64,000 nt of DNA from Dokdonia sp. PRO95. GTDB taxonomy: Bacteria; Bacteroidota; Bacteroidia; Flavobacteriales; Flavobacteriaceae. The stretch covers positions 323,434 through 387,433 of the forward strand of contig NZ_CM001837.1 of the NCBI RefSeq assembly GCF_000355805.1, written 5' to 3'. The notes beneath the pieces are model-generated. The model saw nothing but the letters and a program-made list of their open reading frames with translations. It was not told the origin of the DNA and did no database searches. The position numbers and the translations under genes were made by a program. Below, one piece after another: positions 47,691 through 55,129 of the stretch (position 1 is the first letter of the stretch; each line of letters opens with the position of its first letter).

Positions 47691-47766
47691 TGAGCACAAC
47701 CTCTCTAAACTTGAGAATCATCGACGTAACTCTTTTTTTTCAACTATTAAAACTACTTCTATAATC

Positions 47767-49941
47767 TTAAATAGATATTTTCAACACTGTAGTACTTTTA
47801 TTTAATTCTGAAATATTTACAACACGAACAGTTTGCTTTTCCTTAGCAGTTCCAAAATCTTCAAAAACAGTTATTTTAAAAGTAATCCCTTTATTAGAAT
47901 AGATTTTAGCACTCAAATTTTCTATATTAAATATCCACTGCCCTTTATCTGAAGCTGTCAGAAAATACTCTTCTACTCCAAACCCGTTCAATTCATCTAA
48001 TTTTAGACGGTTTGCATCTGCCACCTTGGTATGTTCCCAAGTAAAATATCTTTTTTGAGGGTTAACAATTTGAAGATTAAATTGAGAGTCAAAATCATTC
48101 CATTGGAATACCACCCTTCTAAAGAGGATTTTAGTACCTACAAACTTCTTATCAACAAGATTTATATTTACTAAGCTTCCATTAACCGACAAAAAGGATT
48201 TAAATTCTGAAATAATAGCTTTCTCAAATCCTATTAATTGTGAAATTGGCTTATCTAAAAGAAAATTTTGACAAGATAAATACGCTTCAAATGCCCCATT
48301 AATGTTTCCGTTCTTTCTATACAAAAGAGCAACATCTCTATAGTTTTGTAAATGATTAGGATTGTCTTTAATTAATTTTGTATAAATATTAATTGCCTCA
48401 TTCAAATAGCCCAAACTCTCATATTCATAAGCGATTGCCCTCAATGAAGCTGGATCTCCATTTGAAACCTCTAAACTATTTGATAAAACGCGTGCTGTAA
48501 GAAAATTGTTGCCCCAACCTGAAAAATAGCGTGCCGCATGAACATAAAATTGATAATTCTTTATATTATTTTCTCTTATTTTTAGATATAGACTATATGC
48601 TTCTTCAATATTTTGTGAAGGTTTGAGAGCTCTTGTCATTTCTGGCAGGTCACTATCCATTACATAAGCTTCGTTAGTGTATGTTGATGTAGTACCGAGG
48701 ACAATAGCCTTCTTTCCAGTAGAGCTATTGATAGACCCCGTCTTAGTAGTTATTAATATAGCACCACTATTACCCTCTGACCCATATCTATTAGTTGCTG
48801 CAAGCCCTTTCAAAACACTTACGCTTTTGACGTTATTTGGATCAATAATATCTAAAGCGCCACCTCCTAAAATATTGCCAGAACTGTCTTTATTCAAATT
48901 ACTCCTAGGCAGAGGAACTCCATCTATAACTAGTAATGGGTGGCTGTTTCCATTTATTGTATTCCACCCCCTAATAATTGTTGCTGATATATCATTATTA
49001 AAGCCTACCTCAACACCAGCAATTTTCCCTTTAATAGCTGTACCCAACCCTACATTGTTAGTAGATATTTCATCTTCATCCAGTGTTTTGACATCATACC
49101 CAAGCTTCCTTTTATCTATTGCCTTGTCACCCACTAGAACTATTTCTTCAATTTCTACCGATTTAGGTTTTCCAATTAAAAGCACCTCACGAAGAGTGTT
49201 TCCAGAAGAGCTTAGATCAAGAAGGGAATCAATCTGACTAATCGGCCTATCAAATGATTCAAAGCCCTTTGAAATAAATCGCAATGTATCATTTAATGCA
49301 ACTCTTAACTCATAAATACCTTTTAGAGTGGTAAGTGTAGTCTCCCCTGTTGTCAAATTCATCACCTCAATATCACCTACAGGCCCATAATTTGAGACAA
49401 CTTTACCTTTTACTTTTTCCCTAACAGTATTAGATATATCATTGAAGCTCTTATTGTTCGACACATCCGAAATAACAGTAATTGATGAACCTAACAGATT
49501 TTTAAAACCTTTTTTACAGAAGGGACTACTACAATATATAGTAGTAGGTTTTTTAAAATTAAGCTTTGATGGAAATAAGCTCTCAGCACCATCTGTAAAT
49601 ACTAATATTTCATCTGTTTCTATTTGTTGATCTAGAATTGATTGATATGAAGTTGACCCGTCGTAGATAACGTTTAAAAGAGATTTTCTTAACTCTGACC
49701 ACTCTCCATTGGATATGTCAAAATATTCCTTAGATTGAATCTCATTGCTAAATACTAAAAGCTCAATATCAATATTTTTATTGTCAAGAAAATATTGTTG
49801 AAGGATTTCTATATTCTGAATTCTTTGCGTCTCACCAATAGACAAAGAGCTATCCCAGCAAATAGTGACTGATTCCCTTTCTTGAGAATTAAGCGAAAAC
49901 ACTAAGAATAAATAGAAAATAAAACTCACAATTGCCCTCAT
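47767..49941 (-). CDS. Exported VWA-like / carboxypeptidase-regulatory / TonB-plug / TPR protein without beta-barrel
   Basis: A 724-residue exported protein of unusual make-up. After a signal peptide (1-20), residues 25-150 look like a von Willebrand A domain with a metal-site pattern: Asp30-Ser32-Ser34 in DSSLS and Asp117 in FTDGAE. About 178-235 resembles a carboxypeptidase-regulatory domain, and about 275-402 is a SusC-like plug (GKIAGVEVGFNNDISATIIRG, LLVIDGVPLP, DIIDPNNVKSVSVLKG, AATNRYGSEGNSGAILITTK). About 440-560 holds TPR-like helices, and the last 160 are beta-rich. No 22-strand barrel follows, so it cannot be a TonB receptor. It carries no palindrome copy. Confidence 0.75.
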   Translation of the reverse strand: MRAIVSFIFYLFLVFSLNSQERESVTICWDSSLSIGETQRIQNIEILQQYFLDNKNIDIELLVFSNEIQSKEYFDISNGEWSELRKSLLNVIYDGSTSYQSILDQQIETDEILVFTDGAESLFPSKLNFKKPTTIYCSSPFCKKGFKNLLGSSITVISDVSNNKSFNDISNTVREKVKGKVVSNYGPVGDIEVMNLTTGETTLTTLKGIYELRVALNDTLRFISKGFESFDRPISQIDSLLDLSSSGNTLREVLLIGKPKSVEIEEIVLVGDKAIDKRKLGYDVKTLDEDEISTNNVGLGTAIKGKIAGVEVGFNNDISATIIRGWNTINGNSHPLLVIDGVPLPRSNLNKDSSGNILGGGALDIIDPNNVKSVSVLKGLAATNRYGSEGNSGAILITTKTGSINSSTGKKAIVLGTTSTYTNEAYVMDSDLPEMTRALKPSQNIEEAYSLYLKIRENNIKNYQFYVHAARYFSGWGNNFLTARVLSNSLEVSNGDPASLRAIAYEYESLGYLNEAINIYTKLIKDNPNHLQNYRDVALLYRKNGNINGAFEAYLSCQNFLLDKPISQLIGFEKAIISEFKSFLSVNGSLVNINLVDKKFVGTKILFRRVVFQWNDFDSQFNLQIVNPQKRYFTWEHTKVADANRLKLDELNGFGVEEYFLTASDKGQWIFNIENLSAKIYSNKGITFKITVFEDFGTAKEKQTVRVVNISELNKSTTVLKISI

Positions 49942-49992
49942 ATCAATATTTTAACCAAATATACCTAATTAACAAAAAGAAATGGAACAACA

Positions 49993-50024
49993 AAAAACCC
50001 GCTTCTATTAAGAAGCGGGTTTTT
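49993..50024 (-). terminator. Terminator of the rpmB-rpmG-DUF4295 operon
   Basis: Perfect 13-base stem AAAAACCCGCTTC with GAAGCGGGTTTTT, six-base loop, followed by Ts on both strands. It lies 20 bases after the DUF4295 stop. Confidence 0.9.
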
Positions 50025-50043
50025 ATATATTGTAAAGTATAAC

Positions 50044-50196
50044 TTATTTCTTAGCTAAGAAATCGCTTACTTGGTCTGGAGCCATTACTGCTTCCACAAA
50101 TGTATAAGCTCCAGATTTTGGAGACTTTACCATTTTTATCGCTTTAGTTAAACGCTTTGATCCTGTCTGTAAAGATGCTACTGATTTCTTTGCCAT
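50044..50196 (-). CDS. DUF4295 family small protein
   Basis: A 50-residue basic protein (MAKKSVASLQTGSKRLTK, then IKMVKSPKSGAYTFVEAVMAPDQ and a final FLAKK). DUF4295 is Bacteroidota-specific and of unknown function, regularly next to rpmG, so probably ribosome-linked. It starts four bases after the rpmG stop, in the same operon. In many flavobacteria, as I recall, ftsY follows; here a terminator and the VWA/plug gene come next. Confidence 0.9.
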   Translation of the reverse strand: MAKKSVASLQTGSKRLTKAIKMVKSPKSGAYTFVEAVMAPDQVSDFLAKK

Positions 50197-50199
50197 AAC

Positions 50200-50382
50200 T
50201 TATTTGATTTCTTTATGAACAGTCATCTTCTTCAATACGTTGTTGAATTTCTTCAACTCCATACGATCCGGTGTGTTCTTTTTGTTTTTAGTCGTGATAT
50301 ATCTTGACGTTCCTGGTTGACCAGTCGCTTTGTGCTCAGTGCACTCTAAGATTACCTGTACTCTATTCCCTTTCTTTGCCAT
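50200..50382 (-). CDS. rpmG: Ribosomal protein bL33
   Basis: A 60-residue large-subunit protein ([43 protein letters not shown]). It has only one Cys (LECTEH) and lacks the zinc-binding CxxC pairs, so it is the zinc-free form. It is operonic with rpmB, 20 bases apart. Confidence 0.97.
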   Translation of the reverse strand: MAKKGNRVQVILECTEHKATGQPGTSRYITTKNKKNTPDRMELKKFNNVLKKMTVHKEIK

Positions 50383-50402
50383 CTCGGTGTTTCTTTATGG
50401 GA

Positions 50403-50642
50403 TTATTTAGTTAAGAATCCGTTTGCGCGTGCCTCTTTAACAACCGCATCGATTCCTTTCTTATTGATATTTTTTAACGCAGACGTTGATACTTTCAACG
50501 TGATCCACTTATCTTCTGCTGGAAGGTAAAAACGTTTTTTCATAAGATTCACGTTAAATTTACGCTTCGTCTTATTCATCGCGTGGGAAACATTGTTTCC
50601 TACCATTGCTTTTTTACCTGTAAGCTCACAAACTCTAGACAT
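50403..50642 (-). CDS. rpmB: Ribosomal protein bL28
   Basis: A 79-residue large-subunit protein (CELTGKKAMVGNNVSHAMNKTKRKFNVNLMKKRFYLPAEDKWITLKVSTSALKNINKKGIDAVV). First gene of the rpmB-rpmG-DUF4295 operon, with a clear promoter 30 bases or so upstream that nearly copies the rpsU one. Confidence 0.98.
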   Translation of the reverse strand: MSRVCELTGKKAMVGNNVSHAMNKTKRKFNVNLMKKRFYLPAEDKWITLKVSTSALKNINKKGIDAVVKEARANGFLTK

Positions 50643-50671
50643 TCCTAAAACTTTAAATAGTTATTTCAAAA

Positions 50672-50709
50672 CAGGCTGCAAAAATACGTAATTTTATATC
50701 TCACTACAA
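50672..50709 (-). promoter_or_regulatory. rpmB promoter (-33 TTG / -7 TATTTTTG)
   Basis: On the minus strand: TTG at 50709-50707, 20 bases, TATTTTTG at 50686-50679, then GCAGCCTG. The stretch CGTATTTTTGCAGCCTG differs by one base from the rpsU promoter. The likely start is near 50673. Confidence 0.7.
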
Positions 50710-50807
50710 AACTTATTTGTACTTTTTTTCCTGTTTCTTCAAGTGATTTTCACTTTTCTTTACTTCTACTCTTTTTTAAGCACTACGCAAGTACTAGAAT
50801 AGCACTT

Positions 50808-50819
50808 TTTCGCGAAAGC
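50808..50819. repeat. Palindrome copy 14 (partial, intergenic)
   Basis: TTTCGCGAAAGC, with the left end worn away (ACTTTTTCGCGAAAGCA). It lies between the rpmB promoter and the cinA stop. Confidence 0.75.
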
Positions 50820-50837
50820 ATACTTTTAATATAATTT

Positions 50838-52085
50838 TTACTTAGAAAGTAACTCTTCCTTAAGTAACTCTAAGGCTTTATTTACAGCCTTGCCTATTAC
50901 TCGTTCTCTGTGATTACCCATCATAAAATGATGCGCTGTCACGCCCTTCTCTGTAGCTATACCTATATAAACTGTCCCTACCTCTGCATCACTGTCGCCT
51001 TTTAATGGCCCTGCATTACCCGTGGTAGAAATACCTATATCAGACTTGTAAAGTTTTCTGGCATTTACGGCCATTTGCTCTGCTACCTGTGCGCTTACAA
51101 CAGAATGTTTTTTGATAACTTCTGGATCTACACCCAAAATATCAACTTTAGACTGTGTAGCATATGTCACCAGACTTCCTTTTAGGTATCCTGAAGCACC
51201 ACTGTGTGCTGTAAATCGCTCTACCATCTGCCCTCCTGTACAACTCTCTGCTATTGCGAGTGTTTTACCTTTTTCGACAAATAATCCCGCTACAACCTGC
51301 TCAAATTCACCATCACTTTCATATCCCACAAAAATATCGTCTATATACGGTAACAACTTATCTGCTTGTTCTTGCATAGCGGCCTCAACCACTTCCTTAT
51401 ATAAACCCGAGGTTGATAGGCGTAAACGTACTCTACCTAATGAAGGAAGGTAAGCTAGTTTAATTTCATCTGGCAGTTCATTCTCAAAAAGCTCTATCCT
51501 TTCGGCGATGGCACTTTCACCCATTCCGTAAGTTAAAAACGTTTTATGAAGTATGTAAGGGAGTTTAAACTGCTTTTGTAAACGTGGTAGCACTTCATTT
51601 TCCATAAGCCCCTTCATTTCATAAGGAACACCAGGCATAGAGACAAATATTGTATTATCATTCTCAATCCACATTCCCGGAGCAGTACCAAATTCATTTA
51701 CTAACACCTCAGCCTTACTAGGCACCATAGCTTGTGTTTTATTTGCATCAAGCATTGGCTTTTTAATATATTCTTTAAAAAGATGCGCTACATGATCTAG
51801 CACTCCTTGATTAAGCACTAACTCATCATTAAAGTACTTACAAATTGTATGCTTTGTAATATCATCCTTAGTAGGACCTAGGCCGCCTGTAACAATTACA
51901 AGATCTGCTCTAGATTGGGCTGCGGCAAATGCCTCTAGTATATGACTCTCATCATCTTGGATAGAAGTAATCTGATAGATAGAAACTCCTATTTTATTAA
52001 GAGCTGAGGATATAAAAGCACTATTTGTATCTACAATCTGGCCTATGAGAATCTCATCGCCTATGGTTATAATTTCTGCGTTCAT
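50838..52085 (-). CDS. cinA: CinA family nicotinamide-nucleotide amidohydrolase
   Basis: A 415-residue two-domain protein. The N-terminal MoaB-like/pyrophosphatase domain shows ITIGDEILIGQIVDTNSAFI and VTGGLGPTKDDITK; the C-terminal PncC amidase domain has LAIAESCTGGQMVERFTAHSGASGYLKGSLVTYA and STTGNAGP. It recycles NMN; the name is from competence induction, not shown here. Its start lies next to the Hpt stop. Confidence 0.95.
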   Translation of the reverse strand: MNAEIITIGDEILIGQIVDTNSAFISSALNKIGVSIYQITSIQDDESHILEAFAAAQSRADLVIVTGGLGPTKDDITKHTICKYFNDELVLNQGVLDHVAHLFKEYIKKPMLDANKTQAMVPSKAEVLVNEFGTAPGMWIENDNTIFVSMPGVPYEMKGLMENEVLPRLQKQFKLPYILHKTFLTYGMGESAIAERIELFENELPDEIKLAYLPSLGRVRLRLSTSGLYKEVVEAAMQEQADKLLPYIDDIFVGYESDGEFEQVVAGLFVEKGKTLAIAESCTGGQMVERFTAHSGASGYLKGSLVTYATQSKVDILGVDPEVIKKHSVVSAQVAEQMAVNARKLYKSDIGISTTGNAGPLKGDSDAEVGTVYIGIATEKGVTAHHFMMGNHRERVIGKAVNKALELLKEELLSK

Positions 52086-52421
52086 CTAGAAATCTTCTTG
52101 AAGCTCTGCAATTACGGTTCCTAAGGTAGACGTTATATCATCCAGCTTAGACTGTATTGCAGATGTAGGCTTGTTGCTATCGCTCCACTTCTCCATTGCC
52201 TTGATCTGATCCAGTAAATCGATCCCAAACATATCGAGATTAGGTTTCATTTTATGTGCAAATTGATAAGCCATCTTATGATTATTATTTTCGATAGCAC
52301 TTTGCATAGACTCTAAATCTGGCGGAATTTCTTGTAAGAATGTCGCTACGATAACGCCTACAAAATCCTCATCACCACCAGCAATCTCTCTTACTTTTTC
52401 TAGATTATAATGTCTCAACAT
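52086..52421 (-). CDS. Hpt domain phosphotransfer protein
   Basis: A 111-residue stand-alone Hpt helical bundle; the phospho-accepting His is in FAHKMKPNLDMFG. It relays phosphate between kinases and receivers. The usual AHxLK form is present as AHKMK. No two-component genes lie next to it, so its partners may be the phytochrome cluster or unseen hybrid kinases; nothing here decides. Adjacent to cinA without gap and 3 bases after the FAA hydrolase gene. Confidence 0.85.
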   Translation of the reverse strand: MLRHYNLEKVREIAGGDEDFVGVIVATFLQEIPPDLESMQSAIENNNHKMAYQFAHKMKPNLDMFGIDLLDQIKAMEKWSDSNKPTSAIQSKLDDITSTLGTVIAELQEDF

Positions 52422-52424
52422 GTC

Positions 52425-53039
52425 TTATTTTACGTTTATAGAGAACATCTCTGTTTCTCCTATATACCCTTTTAATTTATCGTTTTCTTGTACTCGCGCA
52501 ACTCCAGCCGGAGTACCCGTAAATATAACATCTCCTATCTTAAGTGTAAAATACTGAGACACATAACTTATTAATTCATCTATTTTCCATAGCATTTCAC
52601 TAGTAGCACCTTCTTGAACTACATGACCGTTATTCTCTAAACGAAACGAAATATCATCTACAGAGTTAAAGTCTGACACAGGCAACCACTTAGGACTTAT
52701 CACAGCAGCACCGTCAAAACCTTTTGCCTTTTCCCATGGCAATCCTTTTTCTTTGAGCTGTGCTTGCAAATCACGAGCCGTAAAGTCAATACCTAACCCT
52801 ATCTCATCATAATAGCTACTAGCATATTTCTTATCTATATACTTCCCTATCTTCTTGATTTTTACAAGAATTTCCACCTCATGATGCACATCACTAGAAA
52901 ATGGTGGTATCACAAAAGGATGTTTACTTAATAATATAGAAGAATCTGGTTTTAAAAAAACCACAGGATGTTCTGGGCGTTCATTCTCAAGCTCTGCTAT
53001 ATGCTTTGCATAATTACGACCTATACATATAAGTTTCAT
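52425..53039 (-). CDS. Fumarylacetoacetate hydrolase family protein
   Basis: A 204-residue protein of the FAH fold, possibly an acylpyruvase or oxaloacetate decarboxylase. It has IGRNYAKHIAELEN, PVVFLKPDSSIL, HHEVEILVKIKKIGKYI (metal-binding Glu), LGIDFTARDLQ and GDVIFTGTPAGVARV. Substrate unknown. Three bases separate it from each neighbour: the exonuclease gene before and the Hpt gene after. Confidence 0.92.
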   Translation of the reverse strand: MKLICIGRNYAKHIAELENERPEHPVVFLKPDSSILLSKHPFVIPPFSSDVHHEVEILVKIKKIGKYIDKKYASSYYDEIGLGIDFTARDLQAQLKEKGLPWEKAKGFDGAAVISPKWLPVSDFNSVDDISFRLENNGHVVQEGATSEMLWKIDELISYVSQYFTLKIGDVIFTGTPAGVARVQENDKLKGYIGETEMFSINVK

Positions 53040-53042
53040 AAG

Positions 53043-53816
53043 CTATCCTTTAGTATTAAGTTTGCGCAGTTTTATTGCCGTCAGCACTTTCTTAGTGTAA
53101 AGGGGAAAATCTGCATTTTGAATCCAGCCAAAATATCCAGGTTCATTATCTAGCACCTCTTCTACTTTTTTTCCTTTGTGTTTTCCAAAGGTAAAGATCT
53201 CTATACCATCCTTATCATACCCTATAAATCCAGCAAAATCTGCTTGCTTTTTACGCGTACTAAAATCGCCTAAGAATTTCATATCATTCTCCAGCTCATC
53301 ATATCTATCCAGCTGCGATTTTAACACTTCATAGGTAGCCCAAGTATCTGCAGAGGCGCTGTGCGCATTAGTAAGGTCCTTACCACAATAAAACTTATAA
53401 GCCGCCACAAGTGTGCGTTGCTCCATCTTGTGAAAAATATTCTGCACATCAATGGCATTGCGATTTTTCATATCAAAATCAATACCTGATCGCAGTAACT
53501 CTTCTACTAGTAATGGGATGTCAAATCTATTTGAATTAAATCCCGCGAGATCTGAATCTTTTATAATATCATAAACATCCTTTGCACGAGCCGCAAACGT
53601 AGGCTTATCTGCCACATCTGCATCACTTATTCCATGCACCGCAGTTGTTGCCGCAGGAATAGGCACAGTAGGATTTATACGTTCTGTAAACTCCTCTTCC
53701 CTCCCATCTGGAAAAACTTTAAGTATAGATATCTCAACAATTCTGTCTTTGGCTACATTAATTCCAGTAGTCTCAAGGTCAAAAAAGCAAATCGGTCTTG
53801 TAATTTTTAATTGCAT
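53043..53816 (-). CDS. DEDDh 3'-5' exonuclease with ExoX-like C-terminal domain
   Basis: A 257-residue nuclease. The exonuclease domain has FFDLETTG (DxE), FNSNRFDIPLL (second Asp) and AHSASADTWATYEVL (His and last Asp), all four acidic/His residues of the DEDDh class. The C-terminal region FTFGKHKGKKVEEVLDNEPGYFGWIQNADF matches the domain found after ExoX-type enzymes. It may proofread or trim DNA. A TATTTTTG box lies right before the ATG, so it may be nearly leaderless. First gene of a compact run with the FAA hydrolase, Hpt and cinA. Confidence 0.9.
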   Translation of the reverse strand: MQLKITRPICFFDLETTGINVAKDRIVEISILKVFPDGREEEFTERINPTVPIPAATTAVHGISDADVADKPTFAARAKDVYDIIKDSDLAGFNSNRFDIPLLVEELLRSGIDFDMKNRNAIDVQNIFHKMEQRTLVAAYKFYCGKDLTNAHSASADTWATYEVLKSQLDRYDELENDMKFLGDFSTRKKQADFAGFIGYDKDGIEIFTFGKHKGKKVEEVLDNEPGYFGWIQNADFPLYTKKVLTAIKLRKLNTKG

Positions 53817-53915
53817 AGCACAAAAATACTTGTTTCAAACTACAAAATTAACTCCCTCTTTCATTAAAAATTGGAGATTCTCTATCTTGGTACATCTTTT
53901 GATTTTAAGATAATT

Positions 53916-54386
53916 ATGAAAAATAAACTTTTACTGTTAGCCTTTTTAATTTTCGCTTTCGCGAAAATGGGAACCGCACAAAACTCTCCTTTCACCACAG
54001 ATGATGTCTCTGGTGTTTATAGTAAGGGGGTTGACACCACCTCAGAGAACGCTAAATTTGATACAAGTACAAAATTCACAAAATCAATTACCTTAGCACC
54101 CAACGGCAGATTTGAGTATCACAATTTTAGACAACTTAAAGGTCAAGAAGAAGAGCACTGGTGGGCACGCGGTAACTGGAAACTTGAGGGTAAAGTTGTT
54201 GTTTTTACAACTACCGAAGATGATATAAACGATCAATTTACAATTGATTTAAACAATACAAGAGCGCGCTTCTTTAAGAAGTCTCCTCGCAATAAATCGC
54301 CTAAAATTCAGCCTACATATATTCAGTTTTTCGAATCTGACTACTCACTCACTAAGAATTTAAAACTCCCTAAAACAGATGAATAG
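53916..54386 (+). CDS. Hypothetical exported protein
   Basis: A 156-residue product not recognised. The start is set at 53916 (MKNKLLLLAFLIFAFAKMGTAQ), giving a proper signal peptide ending in the Bacteroidota-style AQ; the longer frame to 53871 adds a poor N-terminus. The mature part is beta-rich with a lipocalin-like look (ITLAPNGRFEYHNFRQLKGQEEEHWWARGNWKLEGKVVVFTT). A partial palindrome encodes FAFAKM in the signal peptide. Overlaps the next gene by eight bases. Confidence 0.7.
   Translation: MKNKLLLLAFLIFAFAKMGTAQNSPFTTDDVSGVYSKGVDTTSENAKFDTSTKFTKSITLAPNGRFEYHNFRQLKGQEEEHWWARGNWKLEGKVVVFTTTEDDINDQFTIDLNNTRARFFKKSPRNKSPKIQPTYIQFFESDYSLTKNLKLPKTDE
53954..53966. repeat. Palindrome copy 15 (partial, in signal peptide)
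   Basis: CGCTTTCGCGAAA, with the right end changed. Read as Ala-Phe-Ala-Lys at the end of the hydrophobic core of the signal peptide. Confidence 0.85.
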
Positions 54387-55038
54387 ATTACAACTATTAT
54401 TTTTTATAGCCTTGGTGTCAGGGTTTCAATTTTTCGCGAAAGCGCAACAAAACAACACACCTCCTGTCGAATTGATAGAAGATAAACAAGCCAAAAGATG
54501 GTTACTCTATGCTCAAAACAACACAGATGAAGAGCAAGAGGCTTTCCTAATCGTGCAGGGAGAAGGCTTTAGAAGAAGCGCAGATAGGCCTGTGATAAAA
54601 AAACTTCCTCCTAACTCAAAAGTCCTCATGATTACGCTTATCCCTCTCAAAGGAGTAGAGCCCACCTACACTAAGATTTTTACTTATGAGAACGAATTAC
54701 AAGACATCTCTACCAGAAAAGGAGCAGACAAAGAGGAGTTTGTAAACATAAGACCCCTAAAGGATGATGAACTCACCATATTTACAGAGCCAGATTGCGA
54801 GAAATGTAAGTTGCTCACAGATTTTTTAAATAAAAATCATTACAAATACCGTGTGCTGGATGTAAGCACTAACAACAAGGTGAATGACTTTATGTTTGAT
54901 CATCTCAAAAACTCAAGCTATAAAGGAGGGATTATAGATTTACCAGTAGTAATGTTTGAAGGAAGAAAGCACTGGAGCATTGTAGATATTAAAAACTTCA
55001 TACGTGAGTACGACTGGAAAGGATTAAAAAAGAACTGA
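54379..55038 (+). CDS. Exported protein with glutaredoxin/thioredoxin-like domain
   Basis: A 219-residue exported protein: signal peptide NRLQLLFFIALVSGFQFFAKAQ, a beta-rich N-terminal half, and a C-terminal glutaredoxin-like domain (about 130-215) with the redox motif CEKC in TIFTEPDCEKCKLLTDFLNKNHYKYRVLDV and the cis-Pro region GGIIDLPVVMFEGRKHW. It probably acts as a periplasmic thiol protein. The 8-base overlap with the preceding gene indicates coupling. A partial palindrome encodes FFAKA at the signal peptide end. Confidence 0.78.
   Translation: MNRLQLLFFIALVSGFQFFAKAQQNNTPPVELIEDKQAKRWLLYAQNNTDEEQEAFLIVQGEGFRRSADRPVIKKLPPNSKVLMITLIPLKGVEPTYTKIFTYENELQDISTRKGADKEEFVNIRPLKDDELTIFTEPDCEKCKLLTDFLNKNHYKYRVLDVSTNNKVNDFMFDHLKNSSYKGGIIDLPVVMFEGRKHWSIVDIKNFIREYDWKGLKKN
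54432..54444. repeat. Palindrome copy 16 (partial, in signal peptide)
   Basis: TTTCGCGAAAGCG, left end changed. Read as Phe-Ala-Lys-Ala just before the cleavage site, as in the preceding gene. Confidence 0.85.
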
Positions 55039-55077
55039 TCCCGACAACTCAGATTTTAATAACTCCTATAGAACAAG

Positions 55078-55103
55078 AAAGGCGCAACTCACGTTGCGCC
55101 TTT
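55078..55103. terminator. Bidirectional terminator
   Basis: Stem GGCGCAAC/GTTGCGCC with a four-base loop, flanked by AAA and TTT, between two convergent genes. No long T-run, so moderate strength. Confidence 0.7.
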
Positions 55104-55129
55104 GGCTTATATAAATTTAATCGCTTTAC

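Noticed and set aside
48677-49237. 186-codon open frame opposite the VWA/plug gene
   Set aside because: It is a shadow of the plug and regulatory region on the other strand, with no family match and no start signals.
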